Below are positions 24,201-37,098 of a stretch of DNA of 64,000 bases, in pieces. The stretch comes from Lanius collurio (lineage: Eukaryota > Chordata > Aves > Passeriformes > Laniidae): assembly GCA_020086605.1 (NCBI GenBank), contig JACBWW010000016.1, positions 2,191,907 to 2,255,906 of the forward strand, in the 5' to 3' direction. Both the position numbers and the translations under genes were made by a program. The notes beneath the pieces are model-generated. The model was not told the DNA's origin. It worked only from the letters and a program-made list of their open reading frames with translations, and ran no database searches. Position 1 is the first letter of the stretch. The number at the start of each line of letters is the position of its first letter.

Positions 24201-27200
24201 TACTGGAATACACAAGTTATTACTTCAAATCCCCTGTTATGCTCATCTCAGCCATCCCAACCCCTTCCTGCTGCATGCTGGCTGGCACATGTGAAAGGTG
24301 CTATGGCACTTCCCAGCACCACTCCAGTCTGGCTCCCAGACAGCTTGGAGCATCCATATGTGGCTGCCTGGAAGGCGGATGGAGGATCTTTGGGAGGGCA
24401 GCGCTGTGGAAACCCAAATCCCTCCTCTGGGAATTCTGCCGTGGTCCCTGAGCAGCTTGTGACACAGCACGGGTGATCCTCCTGGTGCTGGTGCCAGAAG
24501 CCTTTGTCAGACACACTCCTTGAAGCTCAGATCAAGGCATTTGCAGCCCTTGACTCTATGACTGAGGTCAGCAACCAGAAAATGAGCCATGGAGCAGAGC
24601 CACCATCCTGCCCTGGTGTGTCCAGGCACTCCAGCAAATATGGGGAGCACTACATTTAGAGCAGGGATCAAAGACCAGCTGCTCACTGAAGATGGCATTA
24701 GGCTGAACACACTGCAGGTTGCTGATGCTGTGTGAAAGTATGAACAGGATGCTGTGGTGCCTTGTCTTTGAGGTGACACTCAAGGCACCTCATTTAGTTC
24801 CCAGACTTCGGCCTAGAAGTCATCAGCTGCCTCTGACCATGGTGTTCCAGCACCTAAAAATTCAATTAGATGTGACCTGAGTAAAACCTATAAACATTTA
24901 ATTCATTGGGAGAGTGAGTCCTGATCCCAGGTAATTTCCTGCCTCTGGAATAGCCTGCAGCAGCCCCTTGGCCTGGCTCATGTGCCAAGCATGGAGCTGG
25001 TTAGGTTTTTGAGTGATATAAGGAGCCTGGTCTCTGGGTGCTGGAATTGAATTAGACATCAACAAGACAGATTTTATTAGATTTATTAGATGGCTGGTAG
25101 AGAGAAGGCTAGAAACCAGAGGACAAGAAGTGTCTCCCCAGTGACCTCTGGGCTGGCATTATTTTTCTTGCACTGCGTCAGATGGGTGCAGCATTCATCT
25201 CCCAGGTGATGCCAGAGCAGCAGATGCCAGTTTTGCCCCCACCCCAGAGGCTGAGGCTGTGCAGGATGAGGAGGATGACGTTGAGATTAGTGCCACAGAG
25301 CTGTTTCAGAAGGAACTGGCAGTGGCATGGACTTAGACAATGGAGAACAAGTGTAGAGCACCCAGGGCCATCTCCAGCCTGTGGCACCACCAGCCCCTAC
25401 CATGACTCAGCTGTGATTTCAGACAAGTTAATGACTGTCTGCTGGGGGGAGCACCACCAGGACTTCTCACGCTCCTAAGGGTTCATGACAACCAGCATCG
25501 AGCTACTGTCATCAATAATTAACGTTGGACCAGCCTTGCCAAAATAAATTCAACAGTTGTATGGCAAGGCAAAAGTCCCTTGATTTTACAAGTTACCCAT
25601 CACTTCTGTCTTGTATGCTGTCCCTGCATCACAAAGGTTTGAGGTGAGCTTTCTACTCAGAAAAATGGCATTATGTTCTTGGTGAAGCTTTTACTGGGAT
25701 ACACCCTGCTGCCTGATCAAGAGTCACTGCCCTGCAGAGCAGAAGCAGCTGAGATGCCTTCTTATCTCCTGGGGAGCTAGCTCAGCTGTCAGTACAAAAG
25801 GCTGAGCAGCAGCACGCCTGCTCCCAGGTCAGCCTCATGCAGGGTAGATGGCTGCCTTAAACCTGGGGGAGCAGCAACATGCCAGATGTCACCAGAGGAT
25901 GAGACCTGTTGTCACAGGAGAGACCAGGAATTAAACTGTGTGGGAACCAGCTGGGCATCACCAGCAGTTCCACCTCAGGGTGGCTTGGGAGAACAGAGAG
26001 CAGCAAAATCACCCCAGGGATTATCTGGATCCCTCGTGTCTGCTGCTGGTTCATGCAGAGGCTGAACCCTGGCAGTGCTGGTGGAGCTGAGTCCCCCACT
26101 CTGGGCTCAGGGTGCCCAGTGACATGGCCGCCAGCCTGGCGGTGTAGCTGGCCAGAGAGTGGCCTTGCCAGGCTCACTGGAAACCAGCAGACTCAACCTC
26201 CTTTTATCACAGCCACTGGGCTCTGCTGCTCCATTCCACCAGAACAGCCAGCAGCTGGCTCCTGTTAATTAAGAGAAGAACAATCACTCTTAATCAAAGG
26301 CTAGACTGATGGCAGCAGTAGCAGCCTGCTGAGCTCATCCCACCTCTACTAACCCTGTGCTCAGGGCAGAGGGAATAACAGGGGCATAAATGTTTCTGTG
26401 CAATAGCTGCCTGGCTGCAGTGTGCCGCCCCAGCCTGGCAGCAGGGACAAGCTGGAGACAGCTCCCAGGGAGGGCAGAGATGCCACTTGCTTTGTGCAGG
26501 AGCTGATTGGCCTCCAGAGGCATCTCCCTAGCCATGTGATGCTGAAGGCACCTCCTCTCCTGGAGGACCCAGGCCCTCTCCTCGCTTGGGGACTCAAGGG
26601 GAATAAGTGTTCTTGTGACAGCAGGACACACATGGCCATTCTTGCTGTCCTGCCAACCCAACACAGGGCTGGTGCAGCACCTCCCAAAAGCTACTTGAGT
26701 GCAGAAAGTGCTCAATACCTTCACCATCAAGTAGAGCAGAAGTCTCCAGGATTGTAGTTTGAGAGTCAGACCCCTTTGCCCTCACAACTCTTCCTTTTGC
26801 AGCTTGCCCTGTTCTGCTTGCATCAGGCACTTGCTGCCCACAGCCTTTCCTTGCATTGTGTGGGTGAGGGAGGAGAGAAGAGGAGAGGTCCCTCACCTGC
26901 TGCCGTAAGTCTGACAGCCAGCCTGGCCCCAGGTCAGAGGAACCAGCAGGTGACTCCCAGGTCTCTACAAGAGCCTGCAAGCCAGCCCCTCATCCTTCCA
27001 GCCAGTACCGCAGAGTCATCCCTGTCTGAACACCCTCTCACAGGCAGGAGGTGCCTGCAGATCTCAGATGCATCTTCCCTGGTAAATCTCCAGAGTTCTG
27101 CCCCAGAAGCTTCCAACATCTCCTTCCCCACAAGCATGTTTTTAGCACCAGGAAACTCCCAGCATTTTCCTATTTATAGCCTCACACTCCAGTTTTCATT

Positions 27201-27948
27201 TTATTTTAATTAGCTGATTCCCCCTCCCACCTGGCTCTCAGGCACCTTGTGAATTGGATGAGGATGCTGGGAGCAGCACTCAGGAAAGTTTGTGCCTCTG
27301 TGCCAACACCCAGGAGACTGAGGACAAGGATGAGCAAGAGCAGGGAGCTTTCCATCCTCCATCTGTAGGGATTTCCAGCAGGCAGTAGGGGAAAGCATCT
27401 GTGTGAGGACTCTGCTCTGGCTCCATGATTTCCTTTCCCCCAGTACTGACAGTGTGAGGTTATTTGAGGACATGGTTCTGAGTCACACACAAAAGTACAT
27501 CCTCAAGCTACTCAAGTCAGATCCAAGTTTTACGCTCCTGGCCTGGCTTGCTCCTGGTGTTTGCATTCATGCCTATTGAGGGCACAGGAAAAATCCAAGC
27601 TGTGGTCTTTTGTGCGCAGGTGAAACTTGTTGACCACTTGAGTGAGGCCTTCCTCTCCAGGAAGGACCAGCAGAGGTCAGGGCCGGTGGTGTGCTGCTGT
27701 ATTTTAGTGAGATGACTTGTTCAGCTGTGAGTTGCAGGTGCACTGTCAGCCCTGCCATGCCTGGGGCAGGAAGTACTTTTGTTCCCAGCACAAGGATGGC
27801 ACAGCTCCTTCAGATGAAAGCAAAACAGTTTCCTAGGAAGCAGACAGGACCAGTGAGGGTGTTGGTTATACCTACTGACAGCACGCTGTGGGGTGGGCTG
27901 GGAGCATGCTGGAGGAAACACATGAAATCCAACAGCACGTCCAAAAAA

Positions 27949-27958
27949 GGGGGGGGGG
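27949..27958 (+). repeat. Homopolymer (G)10 preceded by (A)6
   Basis: A6 followed by ten G residues, then a stretch rich in AAAC/CAAA units to about 28010. This is a simple low-complexity patch with no other function visible. Confidence 0.9.
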
Positions 27959-28762
27959 AAATCCTGGAAAACAAAACAACCAAAAAACCCCAAAGCAACA
28001 AACAAAAAGGAGAGTATGTCTGGGTGAAATTCTCCCAGCAGGGGCAGGTCCTGACACAACTGGGAGAGCCAGTGCTGAGCCCAGCATTTGCAGGAGTGCT
28101 GGTACTGGGAGGGCAGGGGGATAGGGGAAATACTGATCTGGCAGAGGAGCAGCAGGCCCAGGAGGACCCTTGAGGTAGCAGAGAGAGAAATGCCCTAGGA
28201 CCAGTGGGAAAAGCTCTGCTGAAGAGTGATAAAGGGTGCAAGGAGCCTGCAATAGAGGGAGGAGGGTGGGGATAGCTCTGTGAGCAGAACCTACATTCCA
28301 CTGAGCTCCACGTGCATCTCCCACTGTGGCAAACATACATTCAGACAGATGTTTGCCAGATGTGCCCTTTTTGGCAACAAACCGTGGGGGATTTTGATGC
28401 TTTTATATCTGGGGTTTGGTGCAGATTAGGTCAAAATCTTGAAAATGCACCCAACTTGGAAACGCTAAGAAATTCCTCTGCAGAAACAGTTTGCTGGGAA
28501 AATGGTAAATTGTTTTGGTGGAGTCAAAACGTAGTATTAGAATTTCACATTTTATGTACAAGTCAAAATGAGTCATTTACCTTCTTTAACTATTTTTAAA
28601 CACCCAAAACATCTGAAAAGGCTTTTTTTTTTCTTTTTGACATGTCTGTCAAATATCATCAAACTCAGTGTATTTGTGAATGGGGAGATATTCCCAGCAG
28701 CTGTGCCAGCAGGAAAGCCCTGACCAGGATGGCTGTGGGGGACAGGACTGGGAACAAAAAGG

Positions 28763-28780
28763 CCAGCCAGCCAGCCAGCC
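28763..28780 (+). repeat. (CCAG)4.5 microsatellite
   Basis: Four and a half perfect CCAG units, an ordinary short microsatellite. Confidence 0.9.
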
Positions 28781-30646
28781 CGTGCAAGACTCTGCTTTGG
28801 GCAAGCAGTATTTCCCCACCCTGTCACCAAAGTGATGTAACTGAGAGGGTGGTTTTATTTTTTTTCCTATTCAGGCAACAGTTCTGATACCTTCTGCTTG
28901 TGTTTGTTCTTGGGAAGGGGGGGTGAAATGAAGCCCAAGGGGGATTGAGGGGGTCTGCAGCATGTGAGCACAGTTAATGCACTCATTGGTATAGGCAGGA
29001 GCTGGTTTCATTGCATTGTTTATTTTGAGCAGGTTCTAGGAAGAATTTGCAGCTCTTTCCCCATTTCTTGATGTGCCTACACAGTAAATTATCTGTAATC
29101 ATTAGCAAGTGGGCTGCTTCCTCCTTCAGACACAATTAGTGGGCAGGGTCCGGAAAAATCTTCCTCAATCTCATTTCCTTCACAGGATGCACTTGAGTGC
29201 CCGGTACTGCCTTGGAGGAGGCAGGGCACAGCCGCTGCCCAGAGCGACCTTCCCTATTCCTCAGGGTAGGAGCATCCTCCTTCCCTCCTTAGTCCCCGGG
29301 GACTGCCCTGGTGGGGAAGGTGAAACCTCAGCATGCAGATCAGTGAGGCTGGGCTGGACACACAGTGGCACCGACTTACACTGAGGTGAGGCAGGAACAT
29401 GCAATGGCTTGGGGATGACCTGATTTAGAGTTTTTCTCAGTCAAAGCAGAGTTTGCCCTGCCTGCAAGCCCCATCCTTACATGGTGCACAGAGTCACGGG
29501 TAATTCAGGGGGTCACAAATCATGTAAACAATGAACAGCCGCTTGCTGTCCCCGGCCTCTGCTGAGAGCAGGTCACTTGGCTGCAATTCAGTGGCTCCCT
29601 GGAGCACAGCCAGCTGCCAGGGCGTGATGCTATCACCTGGGTGGCTCTGCCACAGTTGCCCTGAAGTCCCCAGCAAAGGTGGTTGTGCCCATCACCTCCT
29701 CTTGCCCCATGCTGGAGACAGTTTGGGCAGTGCCAGGCAGGATAAGGGCTAGGTGGAGGAGCAGCTCTTGAGGGACTGAAGGACTAAGTGAGGGGGAGCT
29801 TTGGATTTACACTCAGGAAAACTGGAATAAATCAAAGCAATTAAAGTGCAAATGAAGCTTTAAACAATGAGGCATCCTAATTACCTGGGAAGCGTGTTGT
29901 GTATACTTCTGTCTCACTCCCTTTTTTAAAATAGACAGAATTTAAATTACATAAATAATTTAAATTAATTTACCAGGTAGAGCTGGGCTTTGGGAAGCAC
30001 CTGCTGGAGTTAATGAGGCTGTGTTTTGCCAATGGCTCCACGAGCCCTCCAGTCTTTTCTGCAGCCGCTGGGTCCCCAGGCGTGGGCGATGGGGTTTGTG
30101 TGGGGGTACCGGCAGCTCCTGCATCCGCACGGCTCCTGGGTGTGGTGCCAGCTGCTGTGCCAGGAGGCGCTGGGCACAGGCACTGAGCAGAGGCAGGAGA
30201 GGGTGCAGGAGGGCACTGTGATGGGTGGCTGTGGGCTGCAGGCACCGGAAAGGGCAGAGCTAGCGGTGATTATGGCAATGAGCCACTGGCACCACAGGGA
30301 AAAGCACAGTTTAATTTTCTTCCAAACTGCCTGGGCTGGTGGTGGAGCAAGGCTGTGACTGCACATCGTTGAGTAACCACAAGTGCTTTATAGCATCTGG
30401 GAGGGCCAGGAAAAAGAGGTGCAAGACCAATAAATAACTTCTCAGACAGAGAAGAGATACCAGAGGAATAGGGCAAGAGCTGGCTGCACCAGTGCTTCTC
30501 CCTTTCCCTTGGTGCCAGAGGAAGCAGGGCAGAGGTGAGAGTGCAAACCCTGTCCTTCAGTTGGGTTTGGACTTATCTGCAGGACCCCTGCATCTCTCCA
30601 GGAAATCAGCAGCCCCCTCCATTCCCACTGAAGCCTCTCCCATACT

Positions 30647-30684
30647 GCAGGGAAGCTGGGAAAGGGCAGGGAAGCTGGGAAATG
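30647..30684 (+). repeat. 19-bp tandem duplication
   Basis: GCAGGGAAGCTGGGAAA occurs at 30647 and again at 30666, giving two copies with a 19-bp period. It is a small local duplication in noncoding DNA. Confidence 0.85.
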
Positions 30685-33676
30685 GGGTATCCCCAAGCAC
30701 ATCCCAGAGATGCAGAGGGGCCATGCTGCTGTGGGCGTTACTGAGGGCATTCGCTCACTCCAGTGCAAAAGAGCTGTTTGTGTAGGGTAGAAATAGAGGA
30801 GAATAAGCAATTAGGGATTGCATTTAGTCCTGGTAAGGAGGCCCAGAATTGCCAAGACTGAAGCATCACTTCAGCACTTGCTTGTGGGAGTCCTGGCACC
30901 AAAAAGGATGCAAAAGCTGTTAGATCTCTTCCCATAGGAAGTTGCCAGCCTGGCTCACTGACATCCATAACGCTCCAAGCTCATTATGTTCAGGTGGGCT
31001 GCCTTTTATTTACAAGAATTCCTACAGGAAGAAAGTTTTGTGAATACTTGTCTAAACAAATATTTGCCTCAGATGTGCCCTTGTGGCTCTCTGACATGCT
31101 TACTGTGTTGTTTACTCAGCACAGTTCTCAGGTAGTTTCTGAACGTAGTGTCATTTAAAAGTTATGGAGTAATGGTTGTTTAAAAACTAGCTGCTTTTCT
31201 CTAATCGTCCTCCAAGGAGTTTTATGTGCTCCCTCCCTGACAGCATGGTCAGGCATCACTCAAATTGGCAAGCTCTGCTCCGTGGATCTGCAAAGAACTC
31301 CATATTTCCATACAGCACAAGGGCTGCAATGGGTGGGGAAAATGCCAGCTCTTGGAACATAAGGAGAAGAGCTTGCACTGCAGGAAGTGCTTGGAAACAA
31401 TTTCCAAAAGGCAAGAGAGGTGCTCACCGTGGGTAATGTGTGATTTGACCTGGGAGGAAGCAGTGCTCGAGCCCTGCCATTCAGCCCTGCCCCAGAATCC
31501 CCTTCCTCCACTCTGAAAGGTCACCACAGCAAATGAACACATTTGTCAAACCCAGCCCGGGCTGCCGTGAACCCTTCAGGGGCAGACACCAGGGAAGGAT
31601 CTGCCATTTGAGCATATTTCTTTTGCTGAAAACAATCGGCTCAGCACCAGTGGTTAAAGACTTGTTGGCTGCTGTTGTAAACACCGTGAGTTAACACCTT
31701 TTGGTGCCCTGGATGTTCACCAGGAGGCAGGAAAGGGTTTTCTGTCTGGTTTCATGCAGGCATGAGGAGAGCTTGGGCTGGGAGCTGTGCCTTCCCCAAG
31801 CTCCCCTGACCACACGAGTAACTCACAGGGCAGGTGGGCAGGATTTACAAGCAAGCTGATTCCTAACCTTACTGTGCTGTGATGCAACCCACTGCCCTTT
31901 AAATAACCGCTGTCTTTTGAAGGCATAAATACTTACAGGGTAAAAGAAAAAAAAGCCACCGTTCCCTCCTGAAAGACCTAATTTATCTCAAATTATCTAT
32001 TCTTGGCTATAAATCCCCTGTAAAACTTGGCACGAGTTTTAAGGCAGTTACAGCAATGACTGTATATTTTTATCCAAAACCTCAAGAAAGAACAAATTGA
32101 AGCCCCAAATGGCAGCTCTGAGTTGTTGCAGAGAGCCACGCTAGTGAGAGCGGGGCTGCAGGGACTGCCTTGCCTGGGAAGCACCATGTAGCAGTTCTCA
32201 TGAGTTCCCGCCACAGCTTTTTGCTTTCTTTCTGAGCAATTCCTGCTTGAGAAATTATTTTAACACACCAGTTTTCCTTGCTGGCAGCAGACTCAGAAGA
32301 GCATCCTGAGGGTCCTGGGTGGGGCAGCAGCTTTAAGTCCCTTACTAACGTTTGCTGAGCACCACATCCTTGCCTGCCACATCCTTTGGAAACCAGGGCA
32401 CAGGTACATGCATCCCAGCTGTCCACCTACTCAGGCACAAGGCAGGGCTGGCTCTGACTCATCTGGCTTCCCACTTTCTCTTCTTTGTTCTTCTTGTCTC
32501 CCTGAAGCAGGAGAGAATCCAGCTTTTATTTAAATGAACAGCCCTATAAATGTAAACAGCTGCAAAGTAGGGCAGGTTTTTAATGGCTTACACCTCCTTG
32601 GGCTTGGCTTCTTCCCTTCAGCCTCTGTGGCTGCGATCATGGTCTGTCTCCCTGCAAGCAGTTCAATGACGTTTTTGAGTGCACTGGGACCTACCTGTTC
32701 ACTTTTGGGAGTGCATTCCCTGCACAGAAAGGATTAGGCAAGCACAGCATGATGAGGAGGAGCTGTGGCCATGAGCAGCTGAACCAGTCCAGAAAGCTGC
32801 TGGGACCTCATGACACCCTGGGGACAGCTGTGCCAGCCCTAACCTCACCCTACTTGAAAAGGGACGTACCCCACACCCTGTGAGCTACTCTGTAACTGGT
32901 GAAATCCCATGGCCATAGTTAAGCAGAACCATCCCCAGGCTGGGACCTCTGCAGAGCACATGGGTCTGTCTCCCTGTTGGAGCTGAGACACAGCTAGGCT
33001 GGGATACCTGGAGCTGGGAATGCTGTGAACTGTGTGTCTCTACTGGGGTTGTGGTTTTGTGTCTGCACTGCAGAAACAGCAGAAGCACCCAGGGCATGAG
33101 CTTGCTGAGGAGTTTTAGACAGGGAGTGCCTGTGTAAGGGGCAGCAGGCCATGTTTCCGTGCAGGACACCCACCCTGTGCTGTGTTTGTACTCCGTAAAA
33201 AGCTCTTCTACATCGTCATGCACAGGGTGTGGTGGAGGGTGCCCCAGGGGTGGGATGGTACCTGGTGGGAGCCCAGCTCATGTGTGCTGGGAACTGAGGG
33301 GGCTGTCACTGCCACCATTCCATGGTCAGCACACAAGAGGGACCCTAACACTTGTTCTCTGCTATCTGTTCCAGGAATGGAGGGATGCATGTACAGCTGG
33401 GAGCAGCAGGAGACCAGCACAGCCCTGTGGGGATAGGCGTGAAGGCGATTCCCTGTGAGGACACAGCAGGAGCCCCCCAGACCCTGGAGGAACGTGGGGT
33501 CTCGCTGGGAAGAGGGAGAGCTCCCCTGCAGCCCTGTGTCCAGGGATCTATAGCAGGATTTGGGGCTTGGGGCCTGGAGGCGTGTTAGTGCCATAGGATT
33601 GCTGGAGAGCCTGGCAGCGATGGGGGACCCGCCACAGAGGAGGGACATTCCTCCAGGAGGCTCTGCACACCCGTGA

Positions 33677-34930
<1,254 letters not shown>

Positions 34931-35351
34931 GGGATCCCCCAGCCAAGCGTTGGTTCAGACAGCCCCGTGCCGAGCGGAAGAGGGATGATGCTGCTTTCTT
35001 GCTGCCCGGTGCAAGCGCGACAGACAAATCCCGGCAGTGAGGGCTCTTCTAGGCACAAAAAAACCAACCGTGTTTTAATTGAGCTGTGGAGTGTCCTCTA
35101 GATGTCTTCATCTCAGGTACAGCCCTAGGAGTCCTCCAGAAAAACCAAATGGACTTTCAAAGGACCTGAACCAGCTGACCCTCTCTCCCCCTCCTGCCAC
35201 CATCTCCCCTCTAGAGCAAAGACCGCTAAGGTTGCAATGTCCCTTTTTACTCCCCGAGCGCCTCACCTTTACTCCAAGCCTGGATCGAAGATTTTGTTAC
35301 TGGAGACCTTTTTACGGAGCAGGGACAAGGGCACAGGGGTGCGGACTTGGC

Positions 35352-35366
35352 GGGGGGGAGGGTGGG
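35352..35366 (+). promoter_or_regulatory. G-quadruplex-like motif in 3' UTR
   Basis: GGGGGGGAGGGTGGG supplies four G3 tracts with one-base loops, a strong candidate for a stable RNA or DNA quadruplex on the transcribed strand. Such motifs in 3' UTRs can influence polyadenylation, localisation or translation. No function here is shown. Confidence 0.5.
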
Positions 35367-35893
35367 ACGTTTGAAGCAGTAAACCCTGTGATCGTAGATG
35401 TCTCTTATCCCCAATGGTTGTGTTTACAGTTTCCTATTTATATCGGCTCCGGGGACTCTCAGGCTGCCCTGGGGACCGGTGTCCTTGTGGTGGGCAAGAG
35501 CAGGGAGCGCTGCAGTGGGGAGCGGGGCTGGGGGATGCCGTGGCTGCCCTGCCCCGGGCCGAGGTGGACTGAGCCTCCACCAGCGCACTGCGCCGACTCT
35601 GCCGGGAGCAATATTTGACAAGCTAAAGCTAATCTAATGCTGGTGTTTTACGTATTTCATTCACTCCAAACGACTCAGCACAATGTTTCTATTTTTAGAA
35701 GGTCCCTCTCTCTCCCTGCCATCGAGAGCCTCCCGGCCTGCAGCAGTCGGAGCAGCCTCCCCAGCCCCCGGCACTGCTGCTGGCAGGCACGGGCACCCGG
35801 GAGGGATTAGGAACAAGGATGGCGATGATGCATTTCACTTCGGCATCGAGCGTTTATAAAGAGGGCTGCTTTCCACAGCTACTATATTTTTAA

Positions 35894-35899
35894 AATAAA
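35894..35899 (+). terminator. TMEM121: Candidate polyadenylation signal AATAAA
   Basis: A canonical AATAAA lies 964 bases after the TMEM121 stop. It is followed within five bases by a genomic run of 19 A. The run sits where the cleavage site would fall and will itself cause oligo-dT internal priming, so cDNA ends mapped here need care. Alternatives are AATAAA at 36188-36193 and 36515-36520. Confidence 0.45.
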
Positions 35900-35903
35900 T
35901 ATT

Positions 35904-35973
35904 AAAAAAAAAAAAAAAAAAACAAACAAAAAAACCCCACCACCAACAACAAAAAAACCCCAGCCCCAAAAAA
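35904..35973 (+). repeat. A-rich low-complexity tract with (A)19
   Basis: Nineteen A residues (35904-35922) lead into CAAACAAAAAAACCCC-type sequence to 35973. No retroposed body is recognisable to its left, so I read it as a simple A-rich tract, not the tail of a processed pseudogene. Confidence 0.85.
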
Positions 35974-35983
35974 GAGCCGCGAA

Positions 35984-36096
35984 GAATGTGCTGCCCTGGG
36001 CAGGCAGCTGGGCTGAACTGGGAAGGACGTGCTGCCCTGGGCAGGTGGCTGGGCTGAACTGGGAAGGATGTGCTGCCCTGGGCAGGTGGCTGGGCT
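35984..36096 (+). repeat. 41-bp tandem repeat, 2.75 copies
   Basis: Copies at 35984-36024, 36025-36065 and 36066-36096 (partial) differ by only a few bases. Each contains the odd palindrome CTGCCCTGGGCAG (35991, 36032, 36073), which includes GCCCTGGGC, matching the TFAP2 consensus GCCNNNGGC. It lies just past the candidate TMEM121 polyadenylation site. It is probably a minisatellite that varies in copy number. Confidence 0.9.
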
Positions 36097-36714
36097 TGGG
36101 GCTGGGTTGGGGTCTCCTTTGCAGGCATGGTTGGTGGTGAGGGGCTCAGCCACGGGCAGCAGGGGGGGAGGTGAGGGCCAGCCAGACAATAAAAGCCCCG
36201 TGAGAGCAATGGCTTCTGGTGGTCTCTTTTCTGCCAGCGTGGGGAGGGAGGGGATTAGCTCTCATACAGCCCAAATCACTTGTCTCCTCTTCTGTCCACC
36301 TCCCCTGGACTCTCAAGTGCCGTCCCGAGGTTCTGTGCCCTGCACTCCTTGAGCTGTGGGCGCAGCTGAAATGCTGCCCCAGGGCTGGGTGCCCCTCTGC
36401 TGCCTGACCCTGGGGGGAGGCACAAGGAGACAAGCAGAAAACCTGCATCTCAAACATGCTGAAACTGGATATTTTTGCTTTTTTTAAACAAAATGTTTCA
36501 TTTTGAGGAGATGGAATAAAATGCCTGGTGCTGTTTACATTTCTCTTCCACATTTTCCCCTGGCTCTGCTCACTGAATTTGACCTAAATCCACAAATCAT
36601 TTCAGTTTTCATCTTCTCAGCCCATCACAATCTGTCCAAAACATTTCAGCCATCCCTGATCCAGACTTCCAATTTTAGGACCAGGCAATCACAGTCTTGC
36701 TTGGTCACCCTGTC

Positions 36715-37060
36715 AGCCAGCGATAACTCTAATGTTAATTAAATCCACTGAGAAATAAAGCAGTATCTTTGCCAACAAAAGTGAGTTTGCAAGAGATTTA
36801 GCCAACTGGAAAAGTTTCTTCCCCCTTCCCCTCAGGGAACATGAGAGGAATTGGGCAGGTGATTTTAAAGGTATTAGCAGAAATTAATTAAATTGCTAAA
36901 TTATTCTGGAATACCTATGGAATTACATATTACACCTCTGCTGGTGCCTTTAAAATACATGCGATTAGCATCAGTGCAATTAACTCCCAAGTATCTAATT
37001 ACATTCTGCTGCTCTTTTAGGTAATTAGTTTATGAGCCTTTGTTTTATAGTTCTTCCCCA
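36715..37060. promoter_or_regulatory. AT-rich block with clustered TAATTA-type sites (candidate enhancer)
   Basis: Within about 350 bp there are many homeodomain-type cores: GTTAATTAAAT near 36734, AATTAATTAAATTG near 36883, GCAATTAACT near 36976, CTAATTAC near 36997 and GTAATTAG near 37021. There is no coding potential and no known repeat. It lies 1.8 kb beyond the TMEM121 stop. Dense cores like these are usual in developmental enhancers, but AT-rich DNA also yields them by chance. Confidence 0.3.
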
Positions 37061-37074
37061 GGATTGAGCAGAAG

Positions 37075-37098
37075 AAAACCTTCAGGAAAACCTTCAGG
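37075..37098 (+). repeat. 12-bp tandem duplication
   Basis: AAAACCTTCAGG occurs twice in direct succession, followed by AAAG. It is a small slippage-type duplication. Confidence 0.9.

Larger units (their letters stand above)
18266..33374. other. Long noncoding interval, no gene seen
   Basis: About 15 kb without a supportable exon or a clear interspersed repeat. Open frames reach 176 codons (27810-28340, minus) but lack recognisable domains. AT-rich, low-CpG blocks occur at about 19560-19730, 23440-23800, 28330-28680 and 29810-29990. Each has several TAAT or AATTA cores and could be a noncoding regulatory element. Small simple repeats are listed separately. If TMEM121 starts at the window-edge island, this is the 3' half of its intron. 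Confidence 0.55.
34931..35915 (+). other. TMEM121: Likely TMEM121 3' UTR
   Basis: The sequence after the stop codon stays GC-rich to about 35620, then becomes AT-richer. It runs without a repeat or gene to an AATAAA signal at 35894, which gives a UTR of about 1 kb. It contains a G-quadruplex-like motif at 35352. The true end could be later, since further AATAAA hexamers lie at 36188 and 36515. The 3' end is inferred. Confidence 0.55.

Noticed and set aside
35904..35973. A-rich tract considered as the tail of a processed pseudogene
   Set aside because: No retroposed gene body or target-site duplication is visible; the sequence to its left is continuous with the TMEM121 3' UTR.
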